From the NCBI GenBank assembly GCA_009733715.1, contig WMKJ01000145.1:1-25768 (forward strand): a stretch of DNA of 25,768 nucleotides. The letters are read 5' to 3'. This DNA comes from Herpomyces periplanetae (lineage: Eukaryota > Ascomycota > Laboulbeniomycetes > Herpomycetales > Herpomycetaceae). Of the stretch, positions 9,072 through 18,236 are shown piece by piece (the stretch's first letter is position 1; every line of letters starts with the position of its first letter). The translations under genes and the position numbers were made by a program. Under the pieces are notes generated by a model that ran no database searches, was not told the origin of the DNA, and saw only the letters and a list, made by a program, of their open reading frames with translations.

Positions 9072-9802
9072 TTAAAAGTCATAATTGTAGTTCAAAAACT
9101 TTCGTTTTAATGGTCTCGACTTATTTGCTATGATTAGTTTGAATTTGACTCTTGAGCAACTTAAACATGTGCCTTTAGCATGAATCCACTCTGTGGCTAT
9201 AAAATTATAGACACCATTATCACAAGTAAAAAATATCGTCTGGGATTTAGTAGACGTCAAGTAGCCTTTGCTATCCCGGAAAAATTTCTCTTTTAGATTA
9301 GGAAATTTTAAAGGGTTATACGATGTAACGTCTAAGATACGTTTTTCGGAGATCCTGACTAGATAAAGATGAACAAGTAATTGAGTATGTTAACCTTTTC
9401 GAAATTCAAATTACACCCAAGAAACATATTAATGATCAACTTAACCCTGCTAAAGCAATGACAAAGTATTAAACGTGGGGATAATGATGATCATAGTGTG
9501 TAAATACCATTCTTCTTTTTGCCATTCTCACGCCCAACGAGATATGAGTTAAACAAACCTCCAAAAAAGAATTTATATGGAGTTGTATACTATACAAAAT
9601 GAGTCAGGTATTTTAATCAATGGACAATTTATCAAAAGGGAAACTAAGTACTCACATTTTGGAGTTTTAACGCATTTACCAGCTTACCATCAGATATTGC
9701 GACAGGCCATGAATCCCTATCATCCAATGATTCACCCATCATAATGAACTTTTTTGCTAAAGCAATACAAACTAAATAAAACAGTAGCCATGACTTCAGC
9801 AT
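9072..9802 (-). CDS. Predicted secreted protein of unknown family, 171 residues
   Basis: Three exons on the minus strand: 9656-9802, 9508-9589 and 9072-9358. They are joined by introns of 66 and 149 bases with GTGAGT..TATAG and GTATTT..TCTAG ends; phases agree at both junctions. The first exon starts at the first Met after an in-frame stop and encodes MLKSWLLFYLVCIALA, a clear signal peptide (Lys, hydrophobic core, Ala-Leu-Ala cleavage site). The mature part of about 155 residues is basic and aromatic. It includes YKFFFGGLFNSYLVGREN, LKEKFFRDSKGYLTSTKS and IFFTCDNGVYNFIATEWIHA, then a C-x-x-C (CLSC) and a Lys/Arg-rich end. An N-Y-T sequon straddles the first junction. No transmembrane segment follows the signal. 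I recognise no family; a cell-wall, extracellular or effector-like role is a guess. The alternative TCAG acceptor would break the frame. Confidence 0.68.
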
Positions 9803-12800
9803 TCTCACCACCAAGAGATTGTAGCGTTAATTGACTAGTAAATTAACTAGTTTGGCAATATTGCCTGGGTCGATTTATCGTGTACTTGGAAAACAACCTC
9901 ATCTTGCAAAGAGGATTACTAGACAAGATATATAATTTGGGATTTTCATGCTTGTACACACATTAGCTTTTCTCGGGTCAAGTACAGTCGGATATTCACA
10001 ATTACAATCACTCTTACATCTATTTCATGAGTACTAGGAAACTAATTTTAAATTTACTATAAAGTTTAACTCGGTGATTATCATCATCATGACAAACCGA
10101 TTTTTCCTAAGCACTTATAAAAATAAGCATATTATTCCCCCAAATATACCTTTCAAGTCATAACAGATGGGAATTAATGCCGATATCAACCTAAGCTGAT
10201 ACACTTATCCCAACTTTTTAAATGTTCATGCGTATCCCACAGCTCATACTTTTAAACCGTCTAGTAATTCCAGTGTTTATTCTGCATTATCTAGCATTTT
10301 GTATAGTTAGCTTGCCGCAGTTCCAGCAATCATTAACACGCACGCGCATATAAATTAACCTAAAATGTCATCGGACCCCAACTGCTCACTTGGCCCGTTG
10401 ATAATCATCGGATATCATATTTTGATCAATATTTCCCTTTATAACCCAATAATTATATTATACTAGTCTACCGTTAACACTACTCAATTAGATTCCCCCA
10501 AATTACACTTATTTATTATCCAATATCCACTAGCACTGCTTACTACTGACATCAAGTTAGCCTTTACGCACACTATCATTCCTTGATTTAAAATCGGGTT
10601 CACTCACTCACTCATCCACCCTATCTTATGTACATTAAAAATAATTTGTTCAATGTGTGTTGAATTATATGTTTTTACAACCGTTCATTATCCTTAATTT
10701 ATGTTAATCGTGATGATAATTCACCGAGCCTGAATTAACCTTTAAAGCTAAATGGGTGTAGGTTTAGTTGAGTAGTTTGAGTTATCTATACGGATTATTG
10801 TAAATTTGAATTCAAGTCTAATTGTATATTTCAACTGTTGACTAATTTAATTCATGATTTTAATGCCTATTTACTCATGTACATCGTATAGTGAATCAAT
10901 CTAGTTATTCATTTAACAATGACCGGGAAATATTACCGGAATACAGGCAGACTAACTTAAATAAAAATTTCATCCTTGCATGCTCATATATGAACTGGGT
11001 ATCCCTATACTTAACTTTCCAGTGAATATATATCCTCCAATCATTTAAGTCAAATCTATGGATGCTGTGAGCCGAAAAAAACCCATTCTCACATCCGTTT
11101 GTTCGTAGGTAAATCGTCCAGTTCGGAAACTTTGTCACTCCGCTTTCATATTTGACGTCACCCTTAGTTCATTTATTCCCACTGTATCACATATTTCAAC
11201 TTCTCGTCCATGCAAAAAACTATCCCCAATATCCCAAGTTCGCACCTTTCGTAAATGTCATCATATTCATTTATCCATACGAATCCTGTATCTTTTTCTG
11301 TTCATACATAGCAGATATTTAATCATGATCGTATTGTCCCCCATTTCTACGGCAAATCATTTTAATAACAAGGTAATTATTAATTAAAAACCCTTACTGA
11401 TACACAAACTATTCGGAATAATTCATATTTGATCACAACTACACGTCCAAACTACGCTATTACACCATCAGTGCACCATTATGACTGGTCAATATAACTT
11501 ACAGAAATCTACAGAAGTAACCTGGTTCCAAACCATTTACACTTGCTCCACTACTTGCGTATAAAATCTATCAATTATAATGTCATAGTTCTCCAAAAAC
11601 CTTATCACCTTCGTTAACTACTTGTTAAAGTCATTCTATCATTTTGCTACACTCTATATTGCACACCCACCGATCTACATTGTATTTGTTCTTATCCCTG
11701 GGTGTCTGTCTCCTAAAATTTAGGGTAATGGCAACTATGCGGGTGATCCCGGATGATTGAGGACCAGTTATTTGAATACTTAATCAACCACCATGTTTTG
11801 ATGAAGAGAGACGGTCAGGTCAAGCTAACAAATTTTGTATACACATATACTCTGCTCATTTACATCCATCCGCCCACACACGTGGAATTTTACTTGTACT
11901 TGCTATATCTATTGTACACCTGTATTAAGAAATGTATACAAGAAACACGTGCCACGGAAAAATGTGAACAATGACATGATGTCTAGCCAATTCAAACAAA
12001 AACTAAAAAATAATCATGGGCAAGTATAATGACAGAGTTACGGTGACCTGTATGAGTTGAGTTTAGTAAAAAGCGGATACTTAATATTCTTCGAGGGAAT
12101 TCAAAGAATTTTTTACACGTTTGCTAGTCTCACTTGGCTCAAACCAAGTTAGCATGCTTGCTCACTTAAAAATATGCGGGGATAGAATTAGCAACGAATG
12201 TCGTTTGAAGTTCCGATTATCTCGCAGGCCTATGCGTGTGAGATTAATGGTCAGTGTAATGTAAGGGCGCTGTAAAACGTGTTTCAAAGAGCGTTAAGCT
12301 CAACGAAAAGTTCACAAGTTAGCGTACAAATATTTTGTTTCTGTTTTTATCGGAGCGCTAGCTGGCTAGTCAGGTACTGTACAGTGCGGTGTAGTGTACA
12401 GCTAGATGAGGAGCTGGAACCAGAGTGAGAATAATTTAATATCATATTATCTTGTTACAAGCCATGAAGGAATGTAAATGAACTGTCAGGAGCGAGACTA
12501 TGTGCGCACTAACGTTCAGGATTAGCCACAGCAAGTCTACAGGATTACCTGTGGAAATATTCCAGGGTTAGCGTGAACTACTTGACATTATACGCTAGCA
12601 TGTACAGGGTTCCTTGGAAATGTTCAAAAAAATGTAAGAAAAAAGAAAGAGATAATAATTTGTGGAAAGTAGTATGACAGAAGTACACGTTGCCCACTCC
12701 AATAATTGGGTTCCACTTTGGTAAATTGTGTAATAACGAAAGGACGATTAGCCTGAAGTAGTTAATTGGTAGGTGAGATGAGATACGATGTTATACACTA

Positions 12801-13378
12801 TACATAAACACGATACGCAGTGCCTATTACTTGACCAAGAGAGTGGAAGGGGCGCTTTAACGGTAAGTTTATGACTTCGAGGTGTTGAGGTAATAATTCA
12901 TTTTAAACATTTGTATTAAAACGGGCTCGTGCAGATTTATCGATGATTATGTATGAAAATGACAAGAGAATATCTCAACCACCCCAGCTACTCTTATATG
13001 ACGAGAAAGTTCGTCCCCATCTATTGTAATTTAGCATGGGCTAGCGCAGCCTAGTGTTTCGTAATGTAGCGTACACGCATTTACGATGCAAACCACGCTG
13101 TGCAAAGTTTTTATACGATTATCTATGACTTGGCTGATAAAAAGGCCCCCATGTACTAACACAGAATGTAAAAACTTGGGTAAAGGTAGAGTAATTATCA
13201 CGTATATGTAAATTGTTTGGTTAACGAAGTTTTCTACTAGATTATGTACCCAAGGTACCATAACCTGGTTATCATGTCATGAATCGGGGCATACCTGGAA
13301 TAAATTAGGTTAACTATCACATATGCGTAAGTGCGTATGTATATGTATGTTAGGTTAATTACCCACATTTACAATATT

Positions 13379-13410
13379 ACGAATATACGGATATACGAAT
13401 ATACGAATAA
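13379..13410. repeat. Tandem eight-base repeat, four copies
   Basis: Four adjacent units ACGAATAT, ACGGATAT, ACGAATAT, ACGAATAA differ at only two positions. A short GTAT-rich stretch (13325-13352) lies just to the left. Confidence 0.85.
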
Positions 13411-13626
13411 TTAACCAAAGGTTACTATAAACAAGTTTTCATGTAAATTTGCATCTGAAAAAAACCTACGAACCCAAATGCTTATTTGAGTAAATGCCCC
13501 AAGCTCCTTCCACGCTAGAATTATCCAAATCTTCCATAGCGTCATCTGAACCCTTGGGGTGAAAACGGAGATTCTACTAAGCTTCTCTCAACAAAACAAT
13601 TCACGCACGCACGTATGCCTGTTTCG

Positions 13627-13705
13627 CTTCCTTCCTTCCTTCCTGCCTGCAAGCATCCATGCACCCATGCATCCATGCTTGCTTGCCTGCCTTCCTGTAT
13701 GCAAG
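13627..13705. repeat. Degenerate four-base periodic tract with internal inverted repeat
   Basis: About 79 bases keep a strict four-base period: TTCC units pass into TGCC, TGCA, AGCA, TCCA, CCCA, TGCT and back to TTCC. Within it GCAAGCAT (13649-13656) and ATGCTTGC (13675-13682) form perfect eight-base arms around an 18-base loop. It reads open on both strands simply because of its composition, which explains the spurious frames here. Confidence 0.8.
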
Positions 13706-14393
13706 AATTCACCTTCCTGCAGCTTATCTTATCCCGAACTAAAATCATCTCAACAAAACCAGTCACCAGTTTGGTACCTCATCTCGTCTCATCTACTCCA
13801 TCGTACCGTCCCGACATGTTTCATCCGTTCCACCAGGTCACTCGTCCGTCTCATCCAATTGTTATTTCCTATTTGGGTAACCAACTAAATCGTGGAGAAA
13901 TGTGAACAAAATGCTTCAAATTTGCTTCAATCACCAAGTAGTTTACCGATATTTCCTGTAAATTAATTATTCAACATACTTTTCTGCCTATTGATCTTAT
14001 AATTGGCGCTCTTGTCCCACATGAACTTCAATACTTCTTTCACTCACTAATTCTTTAACTGGTTTATTAATTAATACTAACAATCCAGTCACTTCAATAT
14101 TTTATTCCTTCTTATATTCAATTTAATCTACTAAACTACTACTCAGTTCACTTCATTACCATTACTATCCCTCTATTTCCTCATGTCTGCTTTTTTTTTG
14201 ACTCTCTATATAACGTGAATTTACACAATTTCAACACCTCAATTACCCCTTCTCCCTTCCTTTTTCCCTCATCCCTCACAAAATTTCCCATTTCTTCTCC
14301 TTACATTACTCACTTTTGCTTCACACTTCACTTCCCCATTACCATCACCTCTATCTGTCATCCTCCTAAATCCTATATTTCATCCTCTTCCAT

Positions 14394-14526
14394 TTAGCTC
14401 TCGCGTTCTACCTGTTTTGTTACATAATCTATCTTATTCCCTTCAACTGTAGCGGGGTCAAAGCCCGGATCTTCCAAGGGCAGGTTTTCGGGGATAATTT
14501 GCTTAAGAGGTTTTCCACCCTTCCTG
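14394..14526 (-). CDS. Terminal coding exon of an unrecognised gene
   Basis: A 43-codon open frame ends in TAA at 14394-14396. It encodes RKGGKPLKQ, IIPENLPLEDPGFDP and ATVEGNKIDYVTKQVERES. The sequence is well mixed and not repetitive, and it lies on the purine-rich strand where stops are frequent, so the frame is more telling than its length suggests. Two acceptors sit at its 5' side (TGTGTAG before 14526 and AGCAG before 14523); both carry the same reading phase. Upstream exons would have to lie between 14527 and about 15180. ATG followed by nine codons and a GTAAGT donor at 14868-14900 is one candidate first exon, but its phase does not fit directly, so at least one more exon would be needed. 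I do not recognise the family. The other strand is also open for about 100 codons, but pyrimidine-rich composition explains that. Confidence 0.5.
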
Positions 14527-15188
14527 CTACACAACGCAACACAACACAACACGCTACAGCGCATACACAACATAACATTGAACCTCTGTTTTCAATCCAT
14601 CAACTAAAATTTCTTCTCTACTGTTCAATCCATTCCATCTACTTTATACAATATTAAGCTACCCCATCCAACCCAAACTCTTGCCATTCAATTCACACTT
14701 TTGTCGTTTCAGCAAGATTTTTTATACTCCGCTCTTTTTTTCTTTTCTTTTATTACATTTTTGTTTACACATTATCCGGCCGGCGCCATCCTATTTCTTC
14801 CTTGACTTATTTTATCTCTCTTGTCCTCTGCTGATCTCACTTCTCTACCACATTTCTATTTCCCTTTTACTTACTTTCCCTCCACCCCCTCGTCTCCTTT
14901 AACATATACCATACACTCTTACAAACATCCTTACTCACTATCTTATTGCATTTTTATTCCTTATATCTCTGTCTAATCTCCTATTCCATCAACCCACCCA
15001 CACGCACACACATCTGGTTTCTGCACTACCCAATTCATCCGTCAAATATTCCAAACTTTTCCCTTGTCCCACCCTGACTCTACCCTCCCATCCTTCTTAG
15101 CTCCACTACCCTTATCATTTTCATTCTCATTCTACTTATCGTACAAAATTCACTCGGGCTTGATCGGTTTAACTTGCTTCCTAACGCA
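14527..15188. promoter_or_regulatory. Pyrimidine-rich region upstream of the coiled-coil gene
   Basis: About 660 bases, very rich in T and C on the plus strand, continuing a skew that starts near 14000. An ACAAC/ACACA repeat lies at 14529-14553. It should hold the promoter and leader of the plus-strand gene at 15189 and also any upstream exons of the minus-strand gene ending at 14394. The plus frame at 14681-14902 is a hydrophobic composition artefact without an ATG at its start. Confidence 0.5.
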
Positions 15189-17718
15189 ATGTCAATATCT
15201 CAATGTTCCTCCCGGCGAAACTCAAAAATTTCTAACAATCTAATTTCCTCAAGCGGTTTGGCCTGCGCATTTTCTGCCCGTGCTGCCGTTAAAAAACCTC
15301 GCTTAAATTCTCATGCTCCTAGACCCAGCGTTGGTGAAATGAGTGTAATGTCGAGTTGCAGTGAATCGGGAATTTTAGCCGATTGTGAAATTCCCGGACC
15401 TGATTCTTCTGAACTTGAACTTAAAAGACAGTTAATCGAGGAACTCAAGGACCAAGTTTTACAAAACACTAGCGCTATAGAAGACTCAAAAAAATATATT
15501 AATCAATTGAAATGTTTACTGGACGATGCTAACGCTGAGCGCTTAGCTTTGGAAGAGCGCCTGTTAGAACGTGAAAAAATCACCGATGAGCTCGAAGCCA
15601 ATGTTAGAAAATTAACCCGCCAAAACTGCGATCTACAATCCAACTTTGAAATTGAACGTTCCGCTTTAATTCGCGAAAAAGAAGACGCAGAATCACGCGA
15701 AGAGAACTTAAGAAACTCCTTAAATCGAATCAAATCAACTTTCAGTCTCAAACTTCGATGCTCCAACATTGACACCACATCTTCCAGAAATTTACAATGT
15801 AGAGGTAATGTCACTCAAATCTGTACATCTATATCTTGATTCCATCTTCTAATTTGTTATTACAGATACCATCGCTTCCGACCCTTATGAGCGCAAATTG
15901 CAATCAGGCTTTGCTCCATCATCAAGTTCATCTAGTAGTTCTTCAGAAGTCTCTTCCAATGACTCTACCACGACGAGCAGATCCTCCCAGTTGCTTGAAT
16001 CCACTCGACACGAGTTATCCACTGTTAAAAAACAATTGGACTCTGCACTCTCTGAAAATAAAAAGCTAATCGACCTTCGATTAGCCTTATCTGATTCTAA
16101 AAGTAAACTTGAAAATGCTCATCGTCGCATCGAAGAACTTACTGCGTTGAATGAACGTTTAATGGAAGAAAGTGAGCGCTCCAAAACATTTTTTGGACAT
16201 GCTCACGTACTAGAGGATGCCATGAACCGCCGGTTTCAGGTTAAAGATCGATTAGAAGAAAATGATTCAGCTTACGGAAAATGCGATGACGAAATTGCTA
16301 CACTGTCAAGTGAGTTAGGGCAAACCAGTCTAGCGGAAGAATTAGAATGCTTGGATTCCGATTTGGGAGATGATGAACAGGTACACCTATCACAGTCCAC
16401 TGATGAACCAAATCAACCCACCACCCAGCAAAAAGATATCGCCCAAGAAAATCAACAATTAAAAGAGGATAATAAAGCATTACTCGAATATATTGATGAT
16501 ATTTTAAGTCGTTTATTGGATCATAACGCTTACGAAGTTTTAAACAAAAACCCAACCGATTGCTGCACTAGCGGTTCTAAAACAACCTCGGAAAATGGCT
16601 TCATGACACCACCTCGTGCTCTCAAGCTAAAGCGGAGCATCAAATTTTCTACACTTTTGAATGGATCAAGGAAACAGTCAATGAAAGATATGGGGGGTCG
16701 ATTGTCTCGGCCACAGTCGGTGTCTGGCGTATCTAGAGCACAAGTGAGTACCGTTACCAACACGATAATAGCCCCCATGATATCGATTCCAAGACATCGG
16801 AGTATTTTTAGCCAGGTTGGAGTTGACTCAAGTCGTAAAAATACATTTGGATGGAGCCAGCCTACCATGAGCACTATCATGAATTCTACAACCTTATCAT
16901 CTCAATCTAATAATATGGAGGATTACGAGGAAGACGATGGAGGTCCACAAAGTACTAATGTTGGATTAACGGCTCGTAGAGGAACTTCACCTTCATTGAG
17001 TATCGAAACATTAAATAATCGGACAACAGGCCTGGAAGAATGTGAAAATGGGCCACCCCGATGGACAAAAGGAAATGTATTTGATATATCAAGTTCTCCA
17101 TCCGTCAAGTCGGCTAATTCGTTTACATCTTCATATTCATCATCTACATGTTCATCATCTTTATCATCTACATCGTCAGTCGATGGATCTAGTTCAGTTA
17201 GATCATCACCCAGAATGAAGTCAGTTGGAGGATGCAGCACATGGACACCCGCAGACAAACTTTATTCACCACCTGTAGTTGCAGGTAATAAAATGAGGCC
17301 GTTAATTCTAGCCAATGAAGTACGTAAAGCTTCATCTCCTGCAGCTAATTTATTACGGACGCAAAGCGTTAGTGCCTCCAGTCAGTTGAGTAATTCGAGG
17401 GGTTCATGGATGACCGACTTGCTACATAGAGCTACGAATGTTGCAGCAAATGCTGCATCAAGTTTAAAGTCCACCTCGGGTTCTCAAATGGGCTTAAGTT
17501 CCACACCCAAACATTTGTTAGCCACCGTTACTTCAGCTCCTTTTGTTACCACAATATCATCTCCGGCTGTCTTAAATGGTACAAGGGATGAGGAAGACAA
17601 ACGTGGATTGTCATCCGTTTTAACTTCTGTTAAGTCAACTTCGACGATGACCACGGCCACTACAACTGCATGGGCGAGTGCTATCGAGGATGAAAAAAAA
17701 GAAAGAGAAATTCACTAG
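15189..17718 (+). CDS. Coiled-coil, Ser-rich protein, 822 residues, possible Rab11-FIP-like segment
   Basis: Two exons (15189-15804, 15866-17718) around a 61-base GT..AG intron that splits an Asp codon. The start is the first ATG of the frame. Residues 1-70 are Ser-rich. Residues about 74-195 form a charged coiled coil (LKRQLIEELKDQ, NAERLALEERLLEREK). A Ser/Thr stretch follows, then a second coiled coil at about 245-310 (LENAHRRIEELTALNERLME). At 402-431, QQLKEDNKALLEYIDD continues into ILSRLLDHNAYEVL. This Y-I-D-x-x-L-x-R pattern recalls the Rab11-FIP Rab-binding helix, so a role as a membrane-traffic effector is conceivable but unproven. The last 390 residues are disordered, Ser/Thr-rich, with basic-S-P and R-x-x-S sites that would suit kinases, and an acidic patch (EDYEEDDGG). 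No enzyme domain is visible. The gene converges on the orphan at 18237. Confidence 0.88.
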
Positions 17719-18236
17719 CAATTTATGTGTGTTTTTATAGTGGAAATTTTGGCGGCCTGTTTATTTTGTCTATTTTTGCAATACAGCATGAACAGTGAAT
17801 GAATGAACGATCAAACGAATATACATGTAACACTGTAAATGATCCCGGTTATGATTATTGATGAGTAGACGCTCTATTGTTTGAAGCGTGCACCAATGTG
17901 TATTTTTAGTCGGAATAAATTTCTCTATACGTATACTGATTCTTGGGCTTTCGGATATGCGTAAACCCTGAACGTGCACATATGCACGCACGTATGCGTA
18001 GGTAGACGTACGAGACTCGTAAATTTTTCCTCGGAAACGCAACATTAACGCGAAGGTATGTAGGACAGTGGTGCCGACGATTGAGAAAGTTGAAGAAAAG
18101 GATAAAATTTGTAGCGACTGATGAATGAAAAAAGTATTGAGTCAGTTTAGATGGCGAAGTATGAAAGTGTTGAAGAAATGAAAGAATGGTAAAACATTGA
18201 GCAAAATACTCGTGACAAGATATTTTCTACACCGTA
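17719..18236. other. Shared 3' region of two convergent genes
   Basis: 518 bases between convergent stop codons. AATAAA at 17914-17919 could serve as a polyadenylation signal for the plus-strand gene. A 91-codon ATG-initiated frame on the minus strand (17770-18045) has no recognisable features and probably arises by chance. Confidence 0.5.

Larger units (their letters stand above)
9803..14393. other. 4.6 kb interval without a supported gene
   Basis: AT-rich sequence between the secreted-protein gene and the terminal exon at 14394. Apart from two microsatellite-like tracts (13379-13410, 13627-13705) I see no repeat, RNA gene or transposon hallmark. GC content rises between about 12030 and 13060, and this part holds several short open stretches with plausible splice signals that I could not assemble into a gene. 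A 27-codon segment at 11753-11833 resembles the kinase DFG region. The frames at 10905-11138, 13031-13261 and 13559-13905 are compatible with chance. Confidence 0.5.

Noticed and set aside
10905-11138. Minus-strand open frame of 77 codons (about 87 if read from the previous stop) with aromatic-rich protein-like sequence
   Set aside because: No ATG start, no supporting splice sites, and frames of this length are expected several times by chance in AT-rich sequence of this size.
12360-12405. Hairpin-rich stretch considered as a tRNA or small nuclear RNA
   Set aside because: No acceptor-stem/T-arm arrangement, no A or B box consensus and no recognisable U-RNA motif.
12788-13029. Alternative two-exon gene starting with ATG at 12788 and using the donor at 12863
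   Set aside because: In that phase the second exon stops after three codons; the other phase, which stays open, lacks a convincing acceptor or start. Neither gives a recognisable protein.
13559-13905. Overlapping plus and minus frames of 74-109 codons
   Set aside because: They are produced by the four-base periodic tract at 13627-13705 and adjacent pyrimidine-rich sequence, not by a gene.
14371-14667. Plus-strand open stretch of about 100 codons covering the terminal exon called on the minus strand
   Set aside because: No ATG at its start; pyrimidine-rich composition makes stops rare on this strand. The minus-strand frame is the more informative one.
15503-17258. Several minus-strand frames of 85-116 codons inside the coiled-coil gene
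   Set aside because: Antisense shadows of a clearly coding plus-strand frame with coiled-coil pattern.
17770-18045. ATG-initiated 91-codon frame on the minus strand between convergent genes
   Set aside because: No recognisable motif, lies in presumed 3' UTR sequence of the plus-strand gene, and its length is within chance expectation.
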